A stretch of DNA of 42,282 nt from Bryobacterales bacterium (GTDB taxonomy: Bacteria > Acidobacteriota > Terriglobia > Bryobacterales > Bryobacteraceae): the NCBI GenBank assembly GCA_003142185.1, contig PLOR01000009.1:91410-133691 (forward strand), read 5' to 3'. This document shows, piece by piece, positions 17,226-26,099 of the stretch (position 1 is its first letter; the number at the start of each line of letters is the position of its first letter). The notes below the pieces were generated by a model. It saw only the letters and a program-made list of their open reading frames with translations, was not told where the DNA came from and made no database searches. A program made the position numbers and the translations under genes.

Positions 17226-18522
17226 AGCGCAGGGCCTCGATCGGATCGATCCGTGCCGCCTTCAGCGCCGGGTAGATCCCGAACACCACGCCAACTCCTA
17301 CCGACACTCCGAACGCAATCAAAATCGACGAGGTAGTTACGATGGTCTTCCAATCCGCCGCGCGCGCGATGAACCAGGAAAGGAAGTAGCCGAAGGCGAT
17401 TCCGAGCACTCCGCCGGCAATCGAGATCAACACCGACTCCAGCAGAAACTGCCGCACGATGTCGCTTCTGCGCGCCCCCGTGGCGCGCCGTATCCCGATC
17501 TCGCGCGTTCTCTCCAGCACCGTGGCCAGAACGATATTCATGATGCCTATGCCTCCCACCAGCAATGAAATCGCGGCGATCGCCACCATCACGTAAGTGA
17601 AAATAACCTGCGCCCGCTGCTGTTCCGCCAGCAGTTCGGCGGGAATCGTCACCGTAAAATCCTGTACTCCGCGATGCGTCGAATTCAGAATCGCCGCCAC
17701 CACTTTGGCCGCCTGCACGCTGTCGGCTCCGTTCTTCAATTGCACGTCTACCCCGTCCAGCGGATCGCGCAAATAGCCGGTTAAATCCCAGAAGCGGTAC
17801 TGAAATGTGTTCAGCGGAGTGTAAATCCGGTTGTTCACATCGCTTCCCGCGGCTGCCAGGTTCTGCGATCCGGAGGACGCCTGCCCGCGGAGCACACCCA
17901 CCACCCGCAGCCAGGTATCTTCCACTTTGATGTACCGGCGCACCCCCGCCTCATAGCCCAGTAAACCGGTTTTGGCGGTTTCGCCGAGCACGCAGACCGC
18001 GGCGCTCGACTGCTCGTCGGCCTCGCCGAACGCCGATCCCTCCGCGAAGACCCAGTTATGGATCTGCGCGTAGGACGGACGCACGCCATAGAGCCAGGGT
18101 GCTTCGCCCACCGGTTTGGGCAGCAGCCGGGACGGGTGTAGCGTCCTGCGCGGCGACAACACGTTCATGGAATCCAGGTTGGCCTGAATGATACGGACGT
18201 CGCGTTCGTTCAGACCTTGCGACGATTTTCGCCGCTGCTGCCTCTCCGCGCTGCTGGTTGAGGGAATCGACTCCACCAGGAGATTTCGTACGCCCAGTTG
18301 CTCGATGAACCGCAGCGATTCGTCGCGCGCGCCGGCGCCGATGGCCAGCATCCCAATCACCGCTCCCACGCCGAAAATAATGCCCAGCGCCGTCAGCAGC
18401 GTGCGCGTTTTCTGGCTGAGCAGGTTTCCCGCCGCCAGGGCAAAATCGGAACCGTAGCGGCGCACAAAGCCTACCCGCTCGAATCGCGTCTTTCCTGCCG
18501 CGGCTCTCGCCTTCATCGCCAT
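17218..18522 (-). CDS. MacB-like ABC permease without ATPase domain
   Basis: Inner-membrane permease of 434 residues. One N-terminal helix (TLLTALGIIFGVGAVIGMLAIG) precedes a periplasmic MacB-PCD domain. Three C-terminal helices follow (FTYVMVAIAAISLLVGGIGI, ESVLISIAGGVLGIAFGYFL, ILIAFGVSVGVGVVFGIYPA) with the conserved LERTREIGIRRATGARR segment. MacB proper carries an N-terminal ATP-binding domain that is absent here, and none of the other four operon genes encodes an ATPase. An unlinked LolD-type ATPase would be needed if this is an active ABC exporter. It lies between the adaptors and the TolC-like gene. Confidence 0.9.
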   Translation of the reverse strand: MAMKARAAAGKTRFERVGFVRRYGSDFALAAGNLLSQKTRTLLTALGIIFGVGAVIGMLAIGAGARDESLRFIEQLGVRNLLVESIPSTSSAERQQRRKSSQGLNERDVRIIQANLDSMNVLSPRRTLHPSRLLPKPVGEAPWLYGVRPSYAQIHNWVFAEGSAFGEADEQSSAAVCVLGETAKTGLLGYEAGVRRYIKVEDTWLRVVGVLRGQASSGSQNLAAAGSDVNNRIYTPLNTFQYRFWDLTGYLRDPLDGVDVQLKNGADSVQAAKVVAAILNSTHRGVQDFTVTIPAELLAEQQRAQVIFTYVMVAIAAISLLVGGIGIMNIVLATVLERTREIGIRRATGARRSDIVRQFLLESVLISIAGGVLGIAFGYFLSWFIARAADWKTIVTTSSILIAFGVSVGVGVVFGIYPALKAARIDPIEALRYE

Positions 18523-18535
18523 GCCCTCGGGTTCC

Positions 18536-19894
18536 TCATTTCGGTAACGGGGAAGCCGTTCCGGCCGCCTTTTTCCGCGGCGTCTGTTCGGGGTTCGAAA
18601 GCGCCACCACCTGGCCCTCGCGCAGCCCCTCCACCACCACCTGGCTTTCGCTGCGCCGCACCAGCTTCACATCTTGCGGTGTGAAACTCGCGCCGGAGGG
18701 TGTATATACGTAAGTCCGGCTACCGCCTTCAAATAGCGCCTGGGCCGGGATCCAGAGAATGCCGCGCAACACATCGGTGGTGATCACCAGGCGCACGGTC
18801 ATGCCGGGCCGCATCTCCGGAGCCGGATCGTCCAGCCGCATCTTGCACTCGAAGTGCCGCTCCCAGGGCGAGCCGCTGGTTCCCCCCAAGTCCACCACGT
18901 GCCCGTGAAACGCGCGCCCGGGCAGGGCGATGACCGTCACGTCCACCTTCTGGCCGAGCGCCAGGTGGCCGCGATCCAGTTCGCCGATGGTGGCCGTGAT
19001 GGCCCAGTTGTGCAGATCCGGAATCTCGGCTATGGCCATGCCGGCCCGCACCGCGTCGCCCGGCTGGAAATCCGGCAACGACATCCCGTCCATGTAGAAG
19101 TTGGTCTGGGTGTTCTGCTTCAGCGCCACGTAGCCCGCGCCATGCGCCCGCAGGGTGAGCGCCGCAAGGTTCTTCTTAGCCATGGCCACTTCCACGTCGG
19201 CTCTGCCCACTCCCGCCGCCTGCACTTCTACGGCTGCCCGATTGGTGTCCTTGCGGCTCCCTATGTCCTGGCGGATCTGGTTCAGACGGTCCTGGGCGGC
19301 CTGCAAAGCCAGGTCGTTCTGCCGGGCCTGGATGGCGGAGAGGATGGGGTTCCTGCGCACATCCAATTCCGCCAGGTGCACCTGATGTTCGGCGCTTGCG
19401 ATCGAGTACGTGTCTTCCTCCAACTGCGCCTGCGCCTGCGCTTGCGCTTGCTCCACCTTCAGTTTCGCCTCCGCCAGGTCCGCCTCGGCCTGCTCCAACC
19501 GGTACTGCTGGTCGGTCGGATCGAACTCCACCACCACGTCGCCGGAGTTCACCACTTCGCCGGTCTTGCGTAGCGTGGTGATTCGCAGTTCGCCTCCGGT
19601 GGTCATCGGCGCGCTCAGCACTTCGGAGTTGCCACCCCGCAGTTCGCCGGGCGCCGACACGGTCAGCGTGAGGTCTCCGCGCCGGACCTTGGTGGTGGGA
19701 ATCGCCGTGTCCGCCGGCGGCTTCACGGCTTTGTACATGCGCTCGGCCTGCCATACCACCGCAGCGCCGATTGCGGCGAGCACTGCCGTAACCACAAGCG
19801 CCTTCCAGATGCCGCGCAGGATTCGCCGCGCGCGCCGCGGCCGGGGAGGGCCGGCTGCCGCAGAAGGCGTGGCTGGCGCGGCCGTCGAGCTCAT
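18536..19894 (-). CDS. HlyD/RND-type periplasmic adaptor, third of three
   Basis: Membrane-fusion protein of 452 residues. A single N-terminal helix (LVVTAVLAAIGAAVVW) anchors it, followed by a lipoyl-like half-motif around TTKVRRGDLTLTVSAPGELRG. A long glutamine/alanine-rich coiled coil (residues about 140-230) follows, then a beta-barrel domain (IGELDRGHLALGQKVDVTVIALPG) and the C-terminal membrane-proximal domain (WIPAQALFEGG). It should bridge the MacB-like permease and the TolC-like channel. The ATG overlaps the upstream adaptor's stop by four bases. All three adaptors are diverged in sequence, so they are not a recent tandem duplication. Confidence 0.9.
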   Translation of the reverse strand: MSSTAAPATPSAAAGPPRPRRARRILRGIWKALVVTAVLAAIGAAVVWQAERMYKAVKPPADTAIPTTKVRRGDLTLTVSAPGELRGGNSEVLSAPMTTGGELRITTLRKTGEVVNSGDVVVEFDPTDQQYRLEQAEADLAEAKLKVEQAQAQAQAQLEEDTYSIASAEHQVHLAELDVRRNPILSAIQARQNDLALQAAQDRLNQIRQDIGSRKDTNRAAVEVQAAGVGRADVEVAMAKKNLAALTLRAHGAGYVALKQNTQTNFYMDGMSLPDFQPGDAVRAGMAIAEIPDLHNWAITATIGELDRGHLALGQKVDVTVIALPGRAFHGHVVDLGGTSGSPWERHFECKMRLDDPAPEMRPGMTVRLVITTDVLRGILWIPAQALFEGGSRTYVYTPSGASFTPQDVKLVRRSESQVVVEGLREGQVVALSNPEQTPRKKAAGTASPLPK

Positions 19895-21135
19895 TTCTGG
19901 CCTCCGTTGCGCGGCGGTTCCACCAGGGTTACCATGCTGCCTGCCGCCAGGCCCTTCACCGCAACCTCGTCCGGATTGCGCGCTTCCACCGTGACCGCCC
20001 GCGCCTCATAGCCGTGCGCGCCGCCGACATACACGATGGGTCGCCCTTTGTAAGTGAACAGCGCTTTGGCCGGCACGCTGACCGCATCCGGAATGCGCGC
20101 TGTGATCACGTCCGCACTGGCGTTCATGCCCGGCCGCAGTTGCGCGGCGGGAGTATCCAGCGCGATGTAAGCCGTGAAATTGCGGGAGGGCGGCCAGTCG
20201 AAATTCTGCTCGGTGAGCGGCGAGACTCCCGTCAGTTTGCCGGTCCACGTCTTCTCCGGCAAGGCGTCGATCTTGATCACCCCGGCATCGCCAGGCGTAA
20301 TCTGGCCGCGATCCACTTCGTCCACTTTGGCCTCCACCCGAATGGTGGAAAGATCCGGCACTTCGGCAATCACCGCACCGGGAAACGCGCGGTCTCCCAC
20401 CTTGTATGGCTGAGCGTTGAGCCAGCCTTGCGAGGTGTTGGTTAAATAGTTGATCACCCCGTTATCCGGCGCCTTTACTTCCATCAGCACTACCTGGTGG
20501 TTGGCGATGTCCAGTTCCGCCTGCTCCTGGTCGCGCAGCCTGGCGAGCGATGCGATCTTGGCCTCGGCGGATTTTTGGTGCAACTCCACGGCGGCCTGCT
20601 CGACGTGCAGTTTCTCTTCCGCCACGCGAGCGTCGATCTTGCTCTCTTCGCCCTGGATCTCGCTCATGATGGCTTGCTGCGATGCCGCGAGGCGCGCCTT
20701 TTCGAGATCGTATTGGGATGTCGCCGTGTCCAGCTTGTCCTGCTCGGCCGTGATGCGCGCTTGCGCCACGGCCTGCTCCAGGTTCGCTTTCGCCTGGCGC
20801 AGTGCGGCGGTATGTTCCCGAATGGCCTGCTGGGCCGCGCTGGGATCGAAGCGGATTACGGTTTGGCCCTGGGTCACCGGACTGTTGGGCGGCGCCAGCC
20901 AGACAATTTGCAAGTCCGAGACGCGCACCGGCGCAGTGAGCTGGATGGAGCGCTCCGCCGCCAATTCTCCCCGGCAACGCACCAGCACCAGAAACTCGCC
21001 CCGGCGCGCCTTGGCCATGGGTAGGTCCGCGGCCGCTTCCACCTTCCGCATCCTGAACCATGCCAATGCGCCTGCCACAACAGCCAGCGCCAGCACTGCC
21101 GCGAACCAATAGCGGGCCTTGCCGGCGCGCCTCAT
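19891..21135 (-). CDS. HlyD/RND-type periplasmic adaptor, second of three
   Basis: Membrane-fusion protein of 414 residues with an N-terminal anchor (FAAVLALAVVAGALAWF). It has a lipoyl-type motif split around the coiled coil (RRGEFLVLVRCRGELAAE and VKAPDNGVINY-like segment) and a beta-barrel region (KVDEVDRGQITPGDAGVIKIDALP). The C-terminal part includes SVPAKALFTYKGRPIVYV. The start overlaps the preceding adaptor's stop by four bases, and its own stop overlaps the next start by four. Predicted to act in the same tripartite exporter; whether the three adaptors form a mixed ring or serve different cargo is open. Confidence 0.9.
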   Translation of the reverse strand: MRRAGKARYWFAAVLALAVVAGALAWFRMRKVEAAADLPMAKARRGEFLVLVRCRGELAAERSIQLTAPVRVSDLQIVWLAPPNSPVTQGQTVIRFDPSAAQQAIREHTAALRQAKANLEQAVAQARITAEQDKLDTATSQYDLEKARLAASQQAIMSEIQGEESKIDARVAEEKLHVEQAAVELHQKSAEAKIASLARLRDQEQAELDIANHQVVLMEVKAPDNGVINYLTNTSQGWLNAQPYKVGDRAFPGAVIAEVPDLSTIRVEAKVDEVDRGQITPGDAGVIKIDALPEKTWTGKLTGVSPLTEQNFDWPPSRNFTAYIALDTPAAQLRPGMNASADVITARIPDAVSVPAKALFTYKGRPIVYVGGAHGYEARAVTVEARNPDEVAVKGLAAGSMVTLVEPPRNGGQK

Positions 21136-22199
21136 TTCGCGCCCGCTTCCGGTGGCAGGATGTCCGCCGCCGCCGTCAGGTCCGGCAGCAGGTGCGGATC
21201 CTTGGAATTCAGCAGGTAGCGAGCCGCGAAGGTCTTAACGGGGCTATCCAGTGCGGAGGCAGCCACCGGGCTGGCCGAATCGAAACGCGCCGTGAAGGTC
21301 AGCGATGGGTACGCATCCAAATGCACCACCGCCGTCGACCCTGGCACCAATATGGCGCCATCCGCTTCGTTCACCGAAAGCTGCAGCACCATGCTCGCCG
21401 GATCGAAGATATGCAACAGGGGATTCCCCGCCCACAGTTGATCGCCCTCCTTCGAGTGGCCCATGGAATTGTTCTTCCAAACGTTGTCGAGCGACACCAT
21501 GCCGTCAATCGGAGCTTTCACGGTCAACTTATCCAGGTCTCTCTGCAATTGCGCCAGGGTGAGCTTCTGCCGGTCGCGCTGCAGCGTCAGTACCCCGACT
21601 TCCGCATGCTCGGCCGCATCGTGGAACTGGCTGGACCGCACCAGACTCTTGACGTGTTCTTCGGCGTCGCGCAATTTCTCGGCGTTCTTGAGCTGATCGA
21701 GGTCGCTCAATACCGGCCCCTTGCGGATTTCCAGCTTGGCTTTTTCCAGATCCGCGTTGGCCTGCGCCAGGTCCGAGGCTCGCTTGGCGGCATTGCTGCG
21801 ATCCTCGGCCATCTTCTGTTCCACCTGGTGGGATAGATCGTCGAACTTGGCTTGTGCGTCGCGTTGCGCTTTGATTTGCGCGGTGGTGTCGAACTCCGCC
21901 ACCAAATCTCCGACGTGCACCACACTGCCGTTGGGAACCAGTTTCACCAGCGTCATCTGGCCGCCCTGGCCGCTGATCCGCGGAACTTGCACCAGCGTAA
22001 TCCGCTGCGCGGCAATGGTGCCGATCGTGCGCACTCCGCGCGGCAGGGCAGGGGACACGGCGGCCGCGCTCTGGCTCGTTTCCGGCGCGGAATTCGCCGG
22101 AGCTTTGCGGACTCCGCATCCGGCGCCCGCCAGGATCGCCGTCAGCACCGCGGCCACAACTCCCGCCGATGAATTTGTCACTGACCTCCCGGCCAACAT
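21132..22199 (-). CDS. HlyD-type adaptor lipoprotein, first of three
   Basis: First gene of the efflux operon, 355 residues. The N-terminus ends in a lipobox-like LAGAGC, so unlike the other two adaptors it is probably a lipoprotein. It has a barrel-sandwich motif (LVKLVPNGSVVHVGDLVAEFD), a coiled coil (about residues 115-225) and the matching half KAPIDGMVSLDN. A short beta-barrel domain ends the protein, and the C-terminal domain seems abbreviated compared with the others. Overlaps of four bases chain it to the next adaptor. Confidence 0.87.
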   Translation of the reverse strand: MLAGRSVTNSSAGVVAAVLTAILAGAGCGVRKAPANSAPETSQSAAAVSPALPRGVRTIGTIAAQRITLVQVPRISGQGGQMTLVKLVPNGSVVHVGDLVAEFDTTAQIKAQRDAQAKFDDLSHQVEQKMAEDRSNAAKRASDLAQANADLEKAKLEIRKGPVLSDLDQLKNAEKLRDAEEHVKSLVRSSQFHDAAEHAEVGVLTLQRDRQKLTLAQLQRDLDKLTVKAPIDGMVSLDNVWKNNSMGHSKEGDQLWAGNPLLHIFDPASMVLQLSVNEADGAILVPGSTAVVHLDAYPSLTFTARFDSASPVAASALDSPVKTFAARYLLNSKDPHLLPDLTAAADILPPEAGAK

Positions 22200-22226
22200 T
22201 CGACGTTAACACTTAGACGCCGGGAG

Positions 22227-22254
22227 ATTGCAATTTGTTGACCGCTTGTGCCAA
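22227..22254 (-). promoter_or_regulatory. possible promoter of the efflux operon
   Basis: Minus strand TTGGCA (5/6) and TGCAAT (4/6) with a 16-base gap, ending 27 bases before the operon's first ATG. The -10 is weak. Confidence 0.35.
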
Positions 22255-22363
22255 CTTTGCCAGATGGCATTCTGCCCGGTGCGGCCCGGGAAATGCCGTC
22301 ACACGTGGGCCGTTGTCGCCTATCGTATTGCCAAAGCTGGTTTTCCGCGGAGGGGCTGCGCTA

Positions 22364-22388
22364 GCTGGAAGTTCAGGTTCGCTGATCG
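22364..22388 (+). pseudogene. possible 3' remnant of a Solibacter-domain gene
   Basis: These 25 bases match the last codons and stop of the gene at 13893-15461 (15441-15465) at 23 positions. In the same frame they read LEVQVR followed by a stop. No other similarity was found around it in this intergenic gap. It may be a leftover of a deleted or moved paralogue, or chance. Confidence 0.3.
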
Positions 22389-22399
22389 GTGCCGAGGGG

Positions 22400-23269
22400 C
22401 TAAACCCACTCACCCGCCGCTAGCACCACCCCGACGGAAACATGGATCGACTGCCGGCCGCCGCCCATCGCTACGCCGTTTACCGGCGCCACGTCGGAGT
22501 AGTCGCGGCCCCACGCCAGCGTGACATGGCGGCCGCTGACCATCAGGTCGTTGGTTGGGTCCAGGTCCAGCCAGCCCAGACCTGGGAAATAGACCGATAC
22601 CCAGGCGTGCGACGCCTGGCTGCCGATCCATTCGCCGCTGGTCAGGTAGCCGCTCACGTATCGCGCCGCCAAGCCCAGCGACCGCAGGCACGCAATCGTG
22701 AAGTGCGCGAAATCCTGGCAAACCCCGCGCTTCGATTCCAACACCTCGGCCACCGAGGTCGCCACCGTTGTGGCACGTTGGTCGTAGTGAAACTCCGTGT
22801 AGATGCGATGGCATAAATCCAGGGCCGCATCGAGAAACGGCCGGCCGGCGGTGAACGAGGTTTCCGCATACGCCGCGAATTCCGCGGCGGGCGTGATGCG
22901 GGGAGAGGGAAACACGAACTGGTATGCGTCGAGCGCGTGACTATCGGCGTGACGCCATTTTTCGCCGCGCGCCTCTTCCCAGGCCGGCGTCAGACAAGGT
23001 TCGAGCGGGTCGCCCGGTTCCATCTCAATCAGAGTGGCTGCCGAAATCGTCAAAGTCCGGTGAGGTTCGTGGATCGAGAAACAAGTTACGTCGTTGCCAA
23101 AATAGTCCTTGTGACTGAAAGTAGTTTCCGGCATCGGATCGATGGAAAGAGTGTGGTCCAGCACTCTCTGATTCGGGCCGTCGCGAGGCGTTAAGTGGAC
23201 TGCCGTGTGGCAGATCGAGACCGGCTCGGTGTACTGATAAGCGGTGGTGTGAGTAGCACGGAGCTTCAT
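22400..23269 (-). CDS. transglutaminase-like cysteine peptidase-fold protein A
   Basis: Cytoplasmic protein of 289 residues. The N-terminal beta domain of bacterial transglutaminases covers about residues 1-90 (ATHTTAYQYTEPVSICHTAV start, then GNDVTCFSIHEPH). The papain-like transglutaminase core follows, with Cys in RGVCQDFAH near residue 183, His in ASHAWV near 221 and Asp in DLDPTND near 236. The triad is complete. The ATG overlaps the stop of the ATP-grasp/alpha-E gene by four bases (ATGA), so the two are co-translated. In bacteria this family with these neighbours is thought to cut or form amide bonds in a peptide-like product rather than cross-link proteins; the substrate is unknown. 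Confidence 0.92.
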   Translation of the reverse strand: MKLRATHTTAYQYTEPVSICHTAVHLTPRDGPNQRVLDHTLSIDPMPETTFSHKDYFGNDVTCFSIHEPHRTLTISAATLIEMEPGDPLEPCLTPAWEEARGEKWRHADSHALDAYQFVFPSPRITPAAEFAAYAETSFTAGRPFLDAALDLCHRIYTEFHYDQRATTVATSVAEVLESKRGVCQDFAHFTIACLRSLGLAARYVSGYLTSGEWIGSQASHAWVSVYFPGLGWLDLDPTNDLMVSGRHVTLAWGRDYSDVAPVNGVAMGGGRQSIHVSVGVVLAAGEWV

Positions 23270-25839
23270 GGCATGGCCTGAGGATCGGAAAACTGGTGGG
23301 AAGCGACCGCCTGGCTGAAGTATTGGCGCGTCAGCGTTTCCGACAGCGATTGGAGTTCGCCCGTGAGGCGATTCAAAAGGATCTCGAGATTTTCCCGCCG
23401 GCCATCCGAGTTGGTGACTGTGAATTCACGGGCTTCCGCCAGTTGAACCGCGGTAAGCAGCGATATGGCAATGCGCGATTCCGGCGCGCGGTGTATCGGC
23501 GACCAGCTCCCGGGCAGACGGTCGATGTGTTCGTGCAGTTGCGCCAGTTGATAGGCGGCGGATCGCGGATTGGCTTCATCCAGCAGCAGCAGGTCGAGCA
23601 CCAGTTCGGGCTGCATGGAGGTGAGATAACGCGAGCGATAGGTGATGGAGCTGTCCGCGATTTCGAGCAGCACCTCGAGCTGGCCGCTGTCGGTATCGCT
23701 CTCGAAACCGAATCCATGGCGGATCAGGTCCACCATTTGGGCGGCCCGCTCGATCCGCCGGCCGATATCCAGAAAGCGCCAGCCATCGCCGCGCGTCATG
23801 CTCTCCATCACCAGGCCGCCAAAGGCCGAGAGCGTGCTGATGGCCTGATCTAGCAGAGCCTGCGCCCCGCTGACGCGGATTGGTTCCGGAGGAGGCGGCG
23901 CCGACAGTTGCAAATCCAGTTGGTTGAGGATACGCCATGCGTCCGCGGAAATCCGGTCGCGCAGCAGCCCCCCCACGCTGCGTACCCGGTGGATATTAGC
24001 TGGAAGGCCGTGGCGCGCCGCGCCGTCGTAAATCATGGCCAGCAGTGCCCGTTCCAGCGAACCGAGGTGGCTGTTGGATGGCTGAAGTTCCTGGCTAATG
24101 TAACCCATCCCGGTGAGGATTCGCTCCCCCGCCGCTACGCCCGCCATCGCCATCAGATCCGATTCCTGGATCAGCCGGGGCAAAATGGCGCGCGCTACCC
24201 GCATGGCCGGCTCCACGCGTTCCACGTAACGGCCCAGCCAGAAAAGATTGTCGGCCACACGGCTGGGCAAATCGAAGGTCGCCCGGCTGACATCCAACCG
24301 CGACGGGGCAGGCGCCAGGAGGCTGAACTGCGAAGTCGGCCCTTCGGCTAACACCCAGGTGTCTTTGCTGCCGCCGCCGCTCTGCATGGATGTCACCAGG
24401 TCGTCCAGCGACGCAGTGACCCGTGTCAGCCCGCCCGGCATCACGATGTAGGATCCGGCCGAGGCAACTGCGTAGACCCGGAGCACCAGGTGCCGCGGGC
24501 GGAGCACCCCGTCTTCCCATACCGGAACTGTGGACAGCGGCACCTGTTCCTGAGCCACGTAGGCGCTTGGCGTGGCGCGAATCCTCTGCACTAGCGCCGC
24601 CTTGTCCGCCTCGCTCAGGAGCGCGCCAAACACCGGCTGCAGGCCCGGCGAGAATGCCGGCTTGATGACCAGCTTCGACAGATTCTGGACAACATAGGAG
24701 AGCGCCCGCTCTTCGCCGCACCACCATGTGGCCACTGCCGGCATTTTGAGCTCTTCGTCCAGGAGGCGGCGGCATAGTCCCGGCAAGAAACTCGCTGGAG
24801 CGGCCGATTCCACCAGACCGGAACCGAGCGCGTTGGCGACCGTCACCGTCCCCGAGCGAACCGCTTGCATAAGCCCCGGCACACCCAGCATCGAGTCCGG
24901 CCGCAATTCCAGGGGATCGCAGTACGTATCGTCCTGCCGCCGCACGATCAGATCCACCGGCGGGAGTCCGCCCAGCGTCTTCAGGAACACCCGGTTGTCG
25001 CGGACTGTCAGGTCTCCGCCTTCCACCAGCGTAAAGCCCAGGTACCGTGCCAGAAAGGCGTGTTCGAAATATGTTTCGTTATAAGGTCCGGGCGTGAGCA
25101 ACACGATGCGCGGATTTTCCTTTTGGCCCGGTGCCAGCGAACGCAGCGTTTCCTTATAGGTTTGGAAGAAAGCCGCCAGGCGGTGAATATGCGCCGTGCG
25201 GAAGACATCCGGCAGCACGCGTGTGGAGACCAGGCGATTCTCCAAAGCATAGCCGGCGCCAGAGGGCGCCTGGGTGCGATCGGCAATCACCCACCAGCAG
25301 CCGTCCGGGGAACGGGCCAAGTCGGCCGCATAAACGTGCATGTGAATACCGCCGGGCACCGGCACTTGGCAGCAGGGCCGCAGGAATGCCGGATTGGGAA
25401 ACACCAGTTCCGGCGGCAGACCGTCTCGCAACAGCTTCTGGGATCCGTATAGATCCGCGAGAATCGCATTTAACAGCTTGGCGCGCTGCGCGACCGCGGC
25501 AACGATGTACGACCATTCCGCACTGTCCAGAACCATCGGCAGCGGATCGAGCGGCCAGGGCCTGCCGGCGCTTTGTGGATCGCTATAGACATTGTAGGTG
25601 GTTCCGTTTTCGTGGATGACCCGCCGGCCTTCCTGCCAGCGGCGCGCGAATCCCGCCTGCCCCATCCGTTCGAGCGGCTCGATCAGCGGCCGCCAGCGTG
25701 GCCGCATGGTCCCATCCACGGCCACCATCTCGTCGTAATAGCCGGGGTTCGGCTGGTAGGGCCAGTCGCGATGAAGTTGCTCCCCCGCCTGGCCAGTGTC
25801 TGGAGTCATGAACAAACCGGAAACCCTTAATTCTTGCAT
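23266..25839 (-). CDS. circularly permuted ATP-grasp / alpha-E fusion protein
   Basis: Fusion of 857 residues. Residues 1-510 are a circularly permuted type-2 ATP-grasp domain (PNPGYYDEMVAVDGTMRPRW, WWVIADRTQAPSGAGYALENR, VDLIVRRQDDTYCDPLELR, LVIKPAFSPG). Residues about 515-855 are an alpha-E helical domain (SRVADNLFWLGRYVERVEPA, GWRFLDIGRRIERAAQM). The two are more often separate adjacent genes. ATP-grasp enzymes of this class are predicted amidoligases, joining a carboxylate to an amine with ATP; alpha-E has no proven activity. A complete transglutaminase-like gene is coupled to its 3' end. The start could be the ATG at 25809, ten codons in; neither has a good ribosome site. Confidence 0.92.
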   Translation of the reverse strand: MQELRVSGLFMTPDTGQAGEQLHRDWPYQPNPGYYDEMVAVDGTMRPRWRPLIEPLERMGQAGFARRWQEGRRVIHENGTTYNVYSDPQSAGRPWPLDPLPMVLDSAEWSYIVAAVAQRAKLLNAILADLYGSQKLLRDGLPPELVFPNPAFLRPCCQVPVPGGIHMHVYAADLARSPDGCWWVIADRTQAPSGAGYALENRLVSTRVLPDVFRTAHIHRLAAFFQTYKETLRSLAPGQKENPRIVLLTPGPYNETYFEHAFLARYLGFTLVEGGDLTVRDNRVFLKTLGGLPPVDLIVRRQDDTYCDPLELRPDSMLGVPGLMQAVRSGTVTVANALGSGLVESAAPASFLPGLCRRLLDEELKMPAVATWWCGEERALSYVVQNLSKLVIKPAFSPGLQPVFGALLSEADKAALVQRIRATPSAYVAQEQVPLSTVPVWEDGVLRPRHLVLRVYAVASAGSYIVMPGGLTRVTASLDDLVTSMQSGGGSKDTWVLAEGPTSQFSLLAPAPSRLDVSRATFDLPSRVADNLFWLGRYVERVEPAMRVARAILPRLIQESDLMAMAGVAAGERILTGMGYISQELQPSNSHLGSLERALLAMIYDGAARHGLPANIHRVRSVGGLLRDRISADAWRILNQLDLQLSAPPPPEPIRVSGAQALLDQAISTLSAFGGLVMESMTRGDGWRFLDIGRRIERAAQMVDLIRHGFGFESDTDSGQLEVLLEIADSSITYRSRYLTSMQPELVLDLLLLDEANPRSAAYQLAQLHEHIDRLPGSWSPIHRAPESRIAISLLTAVQLAEAREFTVTNSDGRRENLEILLNRLTGELQSLSETLTRQYFSQAVASHQFSDPQAMP

Positions 25840-26099
25840 ATCGGCGCCCGCTCACGGATATCGCCTGGTGAGCACCGCGGAGCCTTGAGGCCACTTTTCA
25901 GGTTGGGTGAACTTCCCCACAGGCTCATCTTGCATGAGGCAAGCCTGAAACTTCGTCCAGGTGGTTCGTCCTGGTATGATTGATCTCAATGATATGGGAC
26001 TCCCGTGAGGCGGAAGCACGGAATGGCCCTACGCGTGCTTGTTTCAACCGACTCTAGCTGACTGGCGGCCGTGGGAGCCGCGGATTGGGGTGTTTGCCA
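25840..26099. other. divergent intergenic region of the amidoligase locus
   Basis: This 260-base gap separates two divergent operons and must hold both promoters. A TATGAT (5/6) lies at 25975-25980 on the plus strand, but with a poor -35 at the expected distance. A small CTTGC/GCAAG stem lies at 25930-25944. No gene is convincing. No promoter for the minus-strand operon could be picked out. Confidence 0.5.

Noticed and set aside
22227-22256. Sigma-54 type promoter (TGGCAC near TTGCA) before the efflux operon
   Set aside because: The two blocks are 14 bases apart instead of five, so the -24/-12 geometry is not met.
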